A stretch of DNA of 64,000 nucleotides, taken from NCBI GenBank assembly GCA_900455085.1, contig UGTZ01000001.1, positions 650,501 through 714,500 of the forward strand, in the 5' to 3' direction. Source of the stretch: Providencia rettgeri. Lineage in GTDB: Bacteria > Pseudomonadota > Gammaproteobacteria > Enterobacterales > Enterobacteriaceae. Both the position numbers and the translations under genes were made by a program. This document shows, piece after piece, positions 17,646 through 25,830 of this stretch; the first letter of the stretch is position 1; the number at the start of each line of letters is the position of its first letter. The notes beneath the pieces were generated by a model, which was not told the origin of the DNA, did no database searches, and saw only the letters and a program-made list of their open reading frames with translations.

Positions 17646-19085
17646 ATGACTGGTAATTTTATGAAATCCCTTTTAGCTGTCACGGTAAGTACTTTAATTT
17701 TAGGAAGTGCAGTCCCTGCCTACGCGGCTGATAAAAATGATGCGGTGTCAGAAAACCGTGCGGCACAAGGTGATATCACAAAATTTGGTGGTGCGCGTCG
17801 TTTAGCGACAGAGCAAACTGATATCATGAAAGCGGCACTTCACAATGGCCAAGCCAAAAATGTGATTCTGTTTATTGGTGATGGTATGGGTGACTCAGAG
17901 ATAACCGTTGCCCGTAACTATGCAGAAGGTGCTTCAGGGTTCTTTAAAGGAATCGATGCCTTGCCAATTACAGGCCAATATACCCATTATGCGTTAGATA
18001 AGAAAACCCAAAAACCAGACTATGTGACTGACTCTGCAGCGTCTGCCACGGCGTGGTCTTCTGGTGTAAAAACCTACAATGGCGCATTAGGGATTGATGT
18101 ATTTGGCAACGATCATGAGACATTAATTGAGATAGCTAAACGTAATGGTAAAGCGACGGGTAACGTCACAACCTCTGAGATTCAAGACGCTACGCCAGCT
18201 GCACAGTTTTCGCATGTGAGTGCTCGTAAATGTTATGGCCCTGAGGAAACAGCAGAAAAATGTGCGGCTAACGCGCTAGAAAATGGCGGTCGTGGTTCAA
18301 TTTCAGAGCAACTGTTAGTAACTCGCCCAGATGTCACCCTTGGTGGTGGAGCTAAGAGCTTCAAGCAAGAAGCAAAGGCGGGTGACTACAAAGGTAAAAC
18401 GTTGGAGCAACAGGCGATTGAGCGTGGGTATAATATTGTGCGTGACGCTAAGTCATTAGACAGCATTACTGTTGCAAATCAAGATAAACCTGTTCTGGGC
18501 TTATTCCATGATGGCAACATGACTGTTGCATGGGAAGGCCCGAAAGCGGTTCATTACGGTAATATCAACAATGCGCCGTTAGAATGTAAACCGAATGCTA
18601 AGTTAGACCCGAATGCACCAACATTGGCTCAAATGACGAAAAAAGCGATTGAGCTGTTAGAAGTCAACCCAAATGGTTTCTTCTTGCAGGTTGAAAGCGC
18701 TTCTATCGATAAGCAAGACCATAAAGCAAATCCATGTGGTCAAATTGGTGAAACTGTCGCTCTCGACCAAGCAGTACAAGTCGGCTTAGATTTCGCTAAA
18801 AAACATGGTGATACATTAGTTATCGTGACTGCTGACCATTCACATTCAAGCCAAATTATTCCTGAAGGCACTAAGTCAACGGGTTTAACGCAAGCGTTGA
18901 TTACTAAAGACGGTTCTGTGATGGTGGTAAATTACGGTAACTCTGAAGAAGATGATTCTCAAGAGCACACAGGTGCTCAGTTACGTGTGGCAGCTTATGG
19001 TCCACATGCGGCAAACGTAATGGGTCTGACTGACCAAACTGATTTGTTCTTTACCATGCGCGATGCAATGGGATTGAAGCAATAA
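17646..19085 (+). CDS. phoA: Periplasmic alkaline phosphatase PhoA
   Basis: 479 residues from the ATG at 17646, which has AGGAAA five bases upstream (E. coli 471). The signal peptide ends near AVPAYA-ADK. Releases phosphate from phosphomonoesters in the periplasm. The catalytic serine lies in VTDSAASATAW (about Ser130 of the precursor). The zinc/magnesium ligands are in LFIGDGMGDSE, ESASIDKQDH, VTADHSHSSQ and SQEHTG. Cysteine pairs for disulphides appear in SARKCYGPEETAEKC and in LECKPN with NPCGQ. Controlled by PhoB through the box upstream, and followed by its own terminator. Confidence 0.96.
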   Translation: MTGNFMKSLLAVTVSTLILGSAVPAYAADKNDAVSENRAAQGDITKFGGARRLATEQTDIMKAALHNGQAKNVILFIGDGMGDSEITVARNYAEGASGFFKGIDALPITGQYTHYALDKKTQKPDYVTDSAASATAWSSGVKTYNGALGIDVFGNDHETLIEIAKRNGKATGNVTTSEIQDATPAAQFSHVSARKCYGPEETAEKCAANALENGGRGSISEQLLVTRPDVTLGGGAKSFKQEAKAGDYKGKTLEQQAIERGYNIVRDAKSLDSITVANQDKPVLGLFHDGNMTVAWEGPKAVHYGNINNAPLECKPNAKLDPNAPTLAQMTKKAIELLEVNPNGFFLQVESASIDKQDHKANPCGQIGETVALDQAVQVGLDFAKKHGDTLVIVTADHSHSSQIIPEGTKSTGLTQALITKDGSVMVVNYGNSEEDDSQEHTGAQLRVAAYGPHAANVMGLTDQTDLFFTMRDAMGLKQ

Positions 19086-19103
19086 ACCAACCCTGTAGTA
19101 AAA

Positions 19104-19138
19104 ATTCTCCGCAATAGGATGTTGCGGGGAGTTTTTTT
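19104..19138 (+). terminator. phoA terminator
   Basis: CTCCGCAA / TTGCGGGGAG hairpin followed by seven T, about 20 bases after the phoA stop codon. Confidence 0.85.
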
Positions 19139-19290
19139 ATTTCTAGCCCTTTTTTTCTTATTTTTCAACCATGCCTCAATGAACGTACTAAACATTTGCA
19201 CTTCTTTTTTTATTCATTATCTTGATAAATTGATTTATTAAATAACAATAAATGTGCTTATTCATAGGCACGAATAATGAGAATGACATT

Positions 19291-19821
19291 ATGAGAGAAG
19301 TTCGCGAACTGCAACGAGAGGAAATCCCATCTGTTTGGTCTATCGACCGCACTGAATTAATTGAAAACCTTTATCTATATCGAAATGGTGAGTTGGTGCT
19401 ATCCAAGCAGCGGTTTGATATGAAAGGTTGGCCAGAAGGCGAACCTGAAGCTTATACCCCTCATTTGTTGGAAAGTTATGACCAAGGAGCGGTATTTCTT
19501 GGTATTTTTGAGCAGGGCAAGCTAATTGCTGCCGCAAGTTTAGATAATGTGTGGCGCGGCGAACAAAAAAATTTACTGCAATTGTCTTTCCTGCATGTGA
19601 GCCACTCACATCGTGGTAAAGGTTTAGCAGGGATGTTATTCCAACAATGCGCTGAAATGGCGATGCGAAAAGGTGCAAAAGGCTTATATATTTCTGCGAC
19701 ACCTTCAGAAAATACGGTGCACTTTTATCAACATCTCGGTTGTTCCTTAATTGCCCAGCCTGACCCTGAATTATTTGCATTGGAGCCCGAAGATATTCAT
19801 TTTATTTATCTATTTTCGTAA
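19291..19821 (+). CDS. GNAT-family N-acetyltransferase
   Basis: 176 residues from the ATG at 19291; an upstream ATG at 19252 in the same frame would add 13 residues but has no better ribosome site. The acetyl-CoA pocket is visible as LSFLHVSHSHRGKGLAGMLF (motif A, R/Q-x-x-G-x-G/A), and the C-terminal motif B as FYQHLGCSL. The N-terminal domain (residues 1-80) is not one I recognise. Substrate unknown. It stands alone between phoA and a Fur box. Confidence 0.75.
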   Translation: MREVRELQREEIPSVWSIDRTELIENLYLYRNGELVLSKQRFDMKGWPEGEPEAYTPHLLESYDQGAVFLGIFEQGKLIAAASLDNVWRGEQKNLLQLSFLHVSHSHRGKGLAGMLFQQCAEMAMRKGAKGLYISATPSENTVHFYQHLGCSLIAQPDPELFALEPEDIHFIYLFS

Positions 19822-19898
19822 GTTTGTATTTTGTAAAATAAGTGTTAATTTATAGCGTGGTGAAATAAAAAAGCATTGAAATTTACTAGAAACTAGAT

Positions 19899-19917
19899 AT
19901 GATTGATAATCATTATC
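19899..19917. promoter_or_regulatory. Fur box before a small membrane protein gene
   Basis: ATGATTGATAATCATTATC matches the Fur consensus at 15 of 19 positions, and the overlapping GATAATCATTATCATTT extends it. It lies 22 bases before the next start codon. Confidence 0.75.
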
Positions 19918-19939
19918 ATTTAAGGGTGTTGAGGTCACT

Positions 19940-20194
19940 ATGCCAACTAGCATATCAAAAACCACAGGTTTAAGGCGAATAGGTGCTGGCCTTTGGGGTG
20001 TTTTTGCTGTGATATTGCTGAGCATTGCTTATATACTCAATAATATGGGCTTAGATAATCTAAAAATCATTATGATTACCATGATGGTAGCAACCGCTGG
20101 GATGCTATTTAATCGCGGTTCTCGTCGTTTATTGATTGTCCCCGCAGTTATTTCACTCGCATGTTTTATGATGGCCTTTGTTCTACAAAGTTAG
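19940..20194 (+). CDS. Small membrane protein of unknown function
   Basis: 84 residues with three hydrophobic segments: about 14-34 (GAGLWGVFAVILLSIAYIL), 42-56 and 62-82, so nearly all of it is membrane-embedded. A GAGG site sits five bases before the ATG. The strong Fur box just upstream suggests it is made when iron is low. No characterised homologue recognised. The next genes are two tRNA-Leu on the opposite strand, so it forms a single-gene unit. Confidence 0.7.
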   Translation: MPTSISKTTGLRRIGAGLWGVFAVILLSIAYILNNMGLDNLKIIMITMMVATAGMLFNRGSRRLLIVPAVISLACFMMAFVLQS

Positions 20195-20302
20195 TTCTAT
20201 AATCTAATCAGTAAGTAACAGAACAAAATAGAGAATTAGGGCAGCGCTAGTCGTACAAGGAAGGTCAAAATGGGCAGGGTGTTATAAACAATGACTGACC
20301 AG

Positions 20303-20389
20303 TGGTGCGAAAGGGGGGGACTTGAACCCCCACGTCCGAAGGACACTAACACCTGAAGCTAGCGCGTCTACCAATTCCGCCACCCTCGC
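20303..20389 (-). tRNA. tRNA-Leu (anticodon CAG), copy 1
   Basis: 87 bases on the minus strand with an encoded CCA end. D-loop GGAATTGGTAGACGCG, anticodon loop TTCAGGT, a long variable arm and TTCAAGT T-loop are those of enterobacterial tRNA-Leu(CAG). Compared with the second copy, its variable-arm loop differs, and it has one extra G in the run at about 20313-20319 of the + strand. This makes the 3' acceptor strand eight instead of seven bases long. Confidence 0.92.
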
Positions 20390-20436
20390 AATACTGTCAC
20401 GTCAATAATAAATTATTGTGGTTTATACAAAGTTAG

Positions 20437-20522
20437 TGGTGCGAAAGGGGGGACTTGAACCCCCACGTCCATAGGACACTAACACCTGAAGCTAGCGCGT
20501 CTACCAATTCCGCCACCCTCGC
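20437..20522 (-). tRNA. tRNA-Leu (anticodon CAG), copy 2
   Basis: 86 bases on the minus strand with encoded CCA, the same D-arm, anticodon CAG and T-arm as its neighbour. Here the acceptor 3' strand has the canonical seven bases. It lies upstream of copy 1 on the same strand, separated by 47 bases, and the two probably share a transcript. Confidence 0.95.
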
Positions 20523-20718
20523 AATACCTAACTAAACTTTGATTCATCAATGCTTCTAACCAGCAATAATGTGGTGCGGATTTTAGGCTAATTTGGACGA
20601 ACGTCAATAATTTTTTTATGAAGTATTTTTTGATTGATGAAAAAATGGCCGGTAAAGGATCACCAGCCAATGAGCAGTACGATGAATTGTGCTTTAGTCT
20701 AAATTATTAGCGATTAAA

Positions 20719-21732
20719 TTAACGCTTAACTGCTTGGTAAACTTTAAATTTTCCTGTTTTGGCAAGTACTTCATGACTACCAAAAGCTTTATCAAGTAAA
20801 TCAGGGTATGGTAAGAAGGCATTAGCCACGATGCGCAAACGTCCACCTTTTTTCAGGTATTTAGGGGCTTGGTAAATCATATTTTCAACCGCACGATAAC
20901 TGGTGTTTAGGCCATCATGGAATGGTGGATTTGAAATAATCCAATCAAAATTATCGTTAATATCAGAGTAGGCATCACTTGCGATGACTCTGCCGACCAG
21001 TTTATTGGCCTCAAGAGTGGATGCTGCGGAATCAAGCGCAGACGCACTGACATCACTTAAGGTGAGTTTGATCTCTGGGTTTTGTGAGCCGATCACCGCA
21101 GCGATCACGCCATTACCACAGGCGAGATCAAGCAGATCACCGCTCATTGGGTCAGTTAGCGTCGACAATAGTAGGTCACTACCGATATCAAGCTCATTAT
21201 GGCTAAATACCCCAGGCAATGCGTTAATTCTAACATTATCAATTTGATAATGACGCCACCAGCGAGCAATATCAAAGGTTGTGGGTTGTTCTAATTCACC
21301 ATAGTACAAACCACAACGGCGTGCAGAGTCGATTTTTTGTAGGTTAGCGATCCCTTCCATAATGGATTCGGCGCTTTTAACACCACTGCGATTTTCGCCG
21401 ACGATAAAAATTTGGCTACCCGCAGCAAGGTGAGTACAAAGGTCATCGAGTTGGAAGCAGGCTTCTTGCTTGTTTTTTTGCCAAAAATAAATGAGAGTAT
21501 CGCAAGGCTGGATAAATTCTGCTGGGGTTATGGCAGAGAATAACGCCATATCACCCATTAACGGTTGTAAGCGTTGCCAGTGATGATACTGGTTGGTGAT
21601 GACGCGAACACTAGCTGCTTCTAAGGTTGCAGCGAGCTCATCCTGAATGTCACCAGCCAAAATGACATGACGATCTGTAAAATGTTCGAGATGGCGTTGA
21701 ATAACTTCGCTGGCAGGTGTCAGTAATGACAT
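20719..21732 (-). CDS. rsmC: 16S rRNA (guanine-1207-N2)-methyltransferase RsmC
   Basis: 337 residues (E. coli 343). Methylates G1207 of 16S rRNA in the 30S subunit using S-adenosylmethionine. It has the duplicated architecture of RsmC: a degenerate N-terminal methyltransferase-like domain (about 1-160, with FIVGENRSGVKSAE) and the catalytic C-terminal domain (about 170-337). The SAM-binding LLDLACGNGVIAAVIG and the base-flipping NPPFHDG are both present. Divergent from holD, as in E. coli, with about 130 bases between. Confidence 0.95.
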   Translation of the reverse strand: MSLLTPASEVIQRHLEHFTDRHVILAGDIQDELAATLEAASVRVITNQYHHWQRLQPLMGDMALFSAITPAEFIQPCDTLIYFWQKNKQEACFQLDDLCTHLAAGSQIFIVGENRSGVKSAESIMEGIANLQKIDSARRCGLYYGELEQPTTFDIARWWRHYQIDNVRINALPGVFSHNELDIGSDLLLSTLTDPMSGDLLDLACGNGVIAAVIGSQNPEIKLTLSDVSASALDSAASTLEANKLVGRVIASDAYSDINDNFDWIISNPPFHDGLNTSYRAVENMIYQAPKYLKKGGRLRIVANAFLPYPDLLDKAFGSHEVLAKTGKFKVYQAVKR

Positions 21733-21865
21733 ATTCTGTCAATCTCCTAAAATAATAAAAAAACCGATGACATCTTACCAAAGATAAGAGAAATAGCATT
21801 GCTCTGTTGGCGCTATTAATCCCCTTTGATAAGATGTGGTTGTAAAATTGCGACTGGAAAATCAA

Positions 21866-22276
21866 ATGACACGACGTGACAGGCTTTTAGAACAAATGGG
21901 GATCACTCAATGGATGGTGAGAAATCCTGCTGTGTTACGTGGTGAACGTGGTGTAAGGATCCCAGCGTCGACTAAGCTTATTATTATTACTGATGAGAAC
22001 CTTGATTTAAATAGCCAATTGCTAAAAGATGTTTTTCTTTCCATGAATATTGCACAGGACGATGTGGTTTGTGTCAATTCAGAGCAATTAGGTTTAATCC
22101 CAACACCAATAATAACACCATGTTGGGTATTAGGTGATGAAATCCAGCCTGAAGGTTCAAAAGTCATGTTTACTTCACCTGTTTTGTCTGAGCTAAGTAC
22201 AAGCTGTAGCGCTAAACGGGCACTATGGAAACAAATTTATCAATATGATGAAAATTTCAACACTAAAGCAATCTGA
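21866..22276 (+). CDS. holD: DNA polymerase III psi subunit HolD
   Basis: 136 residues starting at the ATG at 21866 (GGAAA five bases upstream); this start gives MTRRDRLLEQMGITQW, which matches the E. coli psi N terminus (MTSRRDWQLQQLGITQW). Psi binds chi (HolC) and the clamp loader and links the replicase to SSB. The end overlaps the rimI start by 32 bases, as in E. coli, showing a tightly coupled operon. Confidence 0.93.
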   Translation: MTRRDRLLEQMGITQWMVRNPAVLRGERGVRIPASTKLIIITDENLDLNSQLLKDVFLSMNIAQDDVVCVNSEQLGLIPTPIITPCWVLGDEIQPEGSKVMFTSPVLSELSTSCSAKRALWKQIYQYDENFNTKAI

Positions 22277-22697
22277 TCTTGCAACTGCGTACTTAATTGA
22301 GAAGTTAAGCCATGACTTTCCATGGACTGAGCGAGTTTTTTATGGAAATCAAGGGGAAAAGTATCATAACTTAAAAATTTCTGTTAATAATCAAATTATT
22401 GGTTATGCGATAACACAATGTGTTCTTGATGAGGCGACCCTATTCAATATTGCTCTCCACCCTGATTACCAAGGGAAAGGGTATGGCCGCTTGTTGCTAG
22501 AAGAGCTTATCAAGGAACTCATAAAGAAAGGCATTCTCACATTATGGTTAGAAGTGAGAGAATCAAATGCATCTGCTTTGCATCTATACGATAAGCTAGG
22601 TTTTCACCAAGTAACGGTACGTAAAGATTACTACCCTGCCAAAAAAGGCCGAGAAGATGCTTTAGTACTTGCTTTAACTCTATTTTCCGATGAATAA
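22245..22697 (+). CDS. rimI: Ribosomal protein S18-alanine N-acetyltransferase RimI
   Basis: 150 residues. GNAT fold; acetylates the N-terminal alanine of ribosomal protein S18. The family block DEATLFNIALHPDYQGKGYG is followed by LWLEVRESNASALHLYDKLGF and RKDYYPAK, all closely matching E. coli RimI (148). It starts inside the end of holD. E. coli has yjjG and prfC next; here the carnitine cluster interrupts that order. Confidence 0.95.
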   Translation: MMKISTLKQSDLATAYLIEKLSHDFPWTERVFYGNQGEKYHNLKISVNNQIIGYAITQCVLDEATLFNIALHPDYQGKGYGRLLLEELIKELIKKGILTLWLEVRESNASALHLYDKLGFHQVTVRKDYYPAKKGREDALVLALTLFSDE

Positions 22698-22732
22698 ATT
22701 TAAGTAATAAATAATTTATTACTAATATAATT

Positions 22733-22770
22733 AAACCCCAATATGTTGTCAGACATACTGGGGTTTGTGC
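22733..22770. terminator. Bidirectional terminator rimI / BCCT carrier
   Basis: AAACCCCA...ATGT / ACAT...TGGGGTTT hairpin between convergent genes, followed on the + strand by GTGCTTTT. Confidence 0.85.
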
Positions 22771-22782
22771 TTTTAGTGACGA

Positions 22783-24342
22783 TTATTTTTCAATTTCAGG
22801 AAGAATAGGTTTACTAATTATTTGGATATTATCTTTTAACTCTTTTTTGGCTGCAGCTTGTGCATTGACTTCTTCATTGAGGCCTTTATAGGTGGAGTAA
22901 CACATAATTAGCATCATGATGGATAATGGCACCGCCATAGCAACCAGTGCGGATTGCAAACCTGATAATCCACCTGTCATAATTAGCACGATCGCGATTG
23001 CTGCAATAATGACTCCCCAAATAGTTTTAGTGACATGAGACGGATTTGGGTTCCCATTTTCGCTGACCATTCCCAGTACAAATACCGCTGAGTTAGCAGA
23101 AGTAATAAAGAAAATCAGCACTAAGACAATGGCTAAAACACTAATAAATGTCGATGCAGGGAAATAGTCTAAGAACTTAAACAATGCGGATGTGACATCG
23201 GTTTTTACGGCATCAGCCAGTGCTGTTTGGCCTAGATTTTGAATAAGATGGATTGCTGACCCACCCATGACTGCAAACCAAGCAAAAGCACTTAATACAG
23301 GAATAAATACTGCGCCAATCATAAATTCTTTGATTGTTCTTCCTTTCGATATACGAGCCACAAAGCTGCCAACTAGCGGTGCCCATGCTATCCACCAACC
23401 AAAGTAAAACAGTGTCCAGTTAGCAATCCAAGTACCGTCATTATAGGGTTCAGTGCGAAATGACATGCTGACAAAATTTTGGACGTAGTCTCCTATGCCT
23501 TGGAATAAGACTTTTAAGATAGTTTGGGTTGGGCCAGATAGAAAGATAAATGCCATCAATCCTAGAGCAAGTATGATATTTAAGTTTGATAGGTGTTTTA
23601 TTGCCCCTTGTAGCCCGGAAATTGTCGAAGCAACATAAACAACAGTAATGATAGCAATCAAACCAATTTGTACATAAATACTAATGGGCAATCCCCATAA
23701 GTAATTCATACCACTGTTAACTTGTAGTGTACCAAAACCTAATGATGTGGCGATACCAATAACGACGGATAACATCACCAATATATTGATCCATTTCCCG
23801 ACAGAGCCGTAGATCCGATCCCCAATTAAGGGATAGAAAACAGAACTAAGTGACGACGGGAGCTTTTTCCTAAATTGGAAATAGCCCAAAGCCACGCCGA
23901 CGAGTGCATAACACGCCCATGCGGAAACCCCCCAGTGTAGATAGACATATTGCATGGCTGCTTTGGCCGACTGTTCTGTTGAACCTTGACCAACTGGTGG
24001 GCTGATATAATAGGAAACAGGCTCTGCCACTCCCCAGAACATCAAACTGATACCAATTGAGGCACTGAATAACATCGCAATCCAAGTGACTGTGCTGTAT
24101 TCCGGCTTATCATTGTCATCACCAAGACGTATGTGACCAAATTTGGAAAATCCAAGAAACATACAAAAGCTGAAAAAGATAAAAACGGAACCTAGGATAA
24201 ACCAACCTAGATTGTTATAGATAAAACTTAAGGCGGAATGTGAAAAAGCTTCCAGTTTATCAGGAATAAATGCCCCAAAACTGATTAACGCCAGACTAAA
24301 GGCTAGCGACACGTAAAATACGGATTTTTTGTGATTCATCAT
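22783..24342 (-). CDS. BCCT-family betaine/carnitine transporter
   Basis: 519 residues from the start at 24342, which has GGAG seven bases upstream; an ATG 21 bases earlier is also possible. About twelve membrane spans. The BCCT signature with its aromatic box is seen in YFGWWIAWAPLVGSFVARIS, and glycine-rich TM3 in SASIGISLMFWG. BCCT proteins carry quaternary amines such as glycine betaine, choline and carnitine. It is divergent from cntA, so carnitine (or gamma-butyrobetaine) import is likely. E. coli YeaV is the equivalent carrier beside yeaWX. Antiport versus sodium-driven uptake cannot be told from motifs alone. Confidence 0.88.
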   Translation of the reverse strand: MMNHKKSVFYVSLAFSLALISFGAFIPDKLEAFSHSALSFIYNNLGWFILGSVFIFFSFCMFLGFSKFGHIRLGDDNDKPEYSTVTWIAMLFSASIGISLMFWGVAEPVSYYISPPVGQGSTEQSAKAAMQYVYLHWGVSAWACYALVGVALGYFQFRKKLPSSLSSVFYPLIGDRIYGSVGKWINILVMLSVVIGIATSLGFGTLQVNSGMNYLWGLPISIYVQIGLIAIITVVYVASTISGLQGAIKHLSNLNIILALGLMAFIFLSGPTQTILKVLFQGIGDYVQNFVSMSFRTEPYNDGTWIANWTLFYFGWWIAWAPLVGSFVARISKGRTIKEFMIGAVFIPVLSAFAWFAVMGGSAIHLIQNLGQTALADAVKTDVTSALFKFLDYFPASTFISVLAIVLVLIFFITSANSAVFVLGMVSENGNPNPSHVTKTIWGVIIAAIAIVLIMTGGLSGLQSALVAMAVPLSIMMLIMCYSTYKGLNEEVNAQAAAKKELKDNIQIISKPILPEIEK

Positions 24343-24664
24343 ACCTCTTCTCCAGTTGCTCACTTATTTTTTTCTTTTATGAGAGTTGGCTTGCAGGGAA
24401 TACTCGTTTTGTTTTTAAGGGTACTTTTTTGTTAAATGCTACTTTTGGTTTACAGAGAATAGCCATGCAAAGATTACGTAGTCAACAAGTAATTAACTAA
24501 TTATTAACAGTTGCAATAATTATTGTTAATGCAATTCATTGTTATAAAACAAATAAATGTTATTGATTAAATTTTTATCAATATTTCATTTGATCATTAA
24601 TGCGATCTGCATTAACATTCCTGAAAAAGATGTTAACTATAAGTTTACATAAGTGAGGGCAATT
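24343..24664. promoter_or_regulatory. Divergent promoter region, BCCT carrier / cntA
   Basis: About 320 AT-rich bases. An inverted repeat ATTGAT-N9-ATCAAT lies at 24562-24582, roughly 90 bases before cntA, and is a candidate operator. GAGGG precedes the cntA start. I see no clear CRP site. Confidence 0.45.
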
Positions 24665-25792
24665 ATGAGCAATGCAGCTAAAGTCATTTCGATTAATGAT
24701 CACCTTGATATTGATAACGCATGGACAATCCCTGCTCGTTATTACACGTCTAATGATGTTTTTGAGTATGAAAAAGAAAAAATATTTGCTAATTCATGGG
24801 TTTGTGTCGCTCATGTTAGTGAGGTAAAAGAAAAAAATTCGTATATCACTCGTGAGCTCATTGGCGAAAGCCTCGTGATTGTTCGTGGTCGTGATGATGT
24901 ATTGCGTGGTTTTTATAATGTCTGCCCGCACCGTGGGCACCAGTTGATCAGCGGTGAAAGTGGTAAAGTCAAAAATGTGATTACTTGCCCTTACCATGCG
25001 TGGGCATTCAAGTTAGATGGTCAACTAGCACATGCGACCAATTGTGAGAATGTGAACAATTTTGAAGCAGATGCAATGTCATTGAGTAGCTTCCATGTTA
25101 TTGAACATGCAGGGTTTATCTATGTGAATATGACAGTTGGTGAACCACAACCTATTGAAGAGCAGCTTCCAGGCTTAGCCGAAAAAATGCAAGAAGCATG
25201 TGCGGTGATTAGCGATTTAAAATTGGCTGCACGTTTTGTTAGTCATACACCAGCCAATTGGAAAACCATCGTTGATAACTATATTGAGTGTTATCACTGT
25301 CCAACTAACCATGTGAGCTTTGCAAGTTCCGTAGATGTTAACGTATACGAACACCAATTATTGGATAATTGGACTGTTCAAATTGGTAAAGCAAAACCCT
25401 CTGAGTCCTCTTATCAGTTTGATGAATCTGTTTTAGACCCTCGTTTCTTTGGTTTTTGGATTTGGCCAAGCACCATGTTCAATATGCCTCCTGGCGGGGA
25501 TTTCATGACGGTGATTTATGAGTTTCCAGTGAACGCAGGGGAAACCTTGCAGCACTATGATATTTATTTCCTCAATGAAGAACTGACTGAATATCAGAAA
25601 AACTTAGTTGAATGGTATCGTACCGTATTCCGCCCAGAAGATCTGCGCTTGGTGGAAAGTGTACAAAAAGGATTGCGATCACGAGGTTACCGAGGCCAAG
25701 GGCGCATTATGGCTGACAGACAGCGTAGTGGAATTAGTGAACATGGGGTTGCCCATTTCCACAAAATTGTTGCTGGCGCACACACTGAGTAA
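24665..25792 (+). CDS. cntA: Carnitine monooxygenase oxygenase subunit CntA (YeaW)
   Basis: 375 residues from the ATG at 24665 (E. coli YeaW 374). Cuts L-carnitine to trimethylamine and malic semialdehyde with O2 and electrons from CntB. Rieske cluster ligands: Cys87 and His89 in CPHRGH, Cys108 and His111 in CPYHAW. The mononuclear iron site is in DNYIECYHCPTNH (His211, His216), with Glu208 in the place of the usual bridging aspartate. That glutamate is the hallmark that separates CntA from other Rieske oxygenases. First gene of an operon with an aldehyde dehydrogenase and cntB; the importer is divergent. Confidence 0.93.
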   Translation: MSNAAKVISINDHLDIDNAWTIPARYYTSNDVFEYEKEKIFANSWVCVAHVSEVKEKNSYITRELIGESLVIVRGRDDVLRGFYNVCPHRGHQLISGESGKVKNVITCPYHAWAFKLDGQLAHATNCENVNNFEADAMSLSSFHVIEHAGFIYVNMTVGEPQPIEEQLPGLAEKMQEACAVISDLKLAARFVSHTPANWKTIVDNYIECYHCPTNHVSFASSVDVNVYEHQLLDNWTVQIGKAKPSESSYQFDESVLDPRFFGFWIWPSTMFNMPPGGDFMTVIYEFPVNAGETLQHYDIYFLNEELTEYQKNLVEWYRTVFRPEDLRLVESVQKGLRSRGYRGQGRIMADRQRSGISEHGVAHFHKIVAGAHTE

Positions 25793-25830
25793 TCACGTTA
25801 TCCATAAAAAAACAAAAGGAGAAGTCACAA

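Noticed and set aside
20303..20522. Genomic island anchored on the tRNA-Leu pair
   Set aside because: No integrase and no repeated tRNA 3' end elsewhere in the window; the neighbours are backbone genes.
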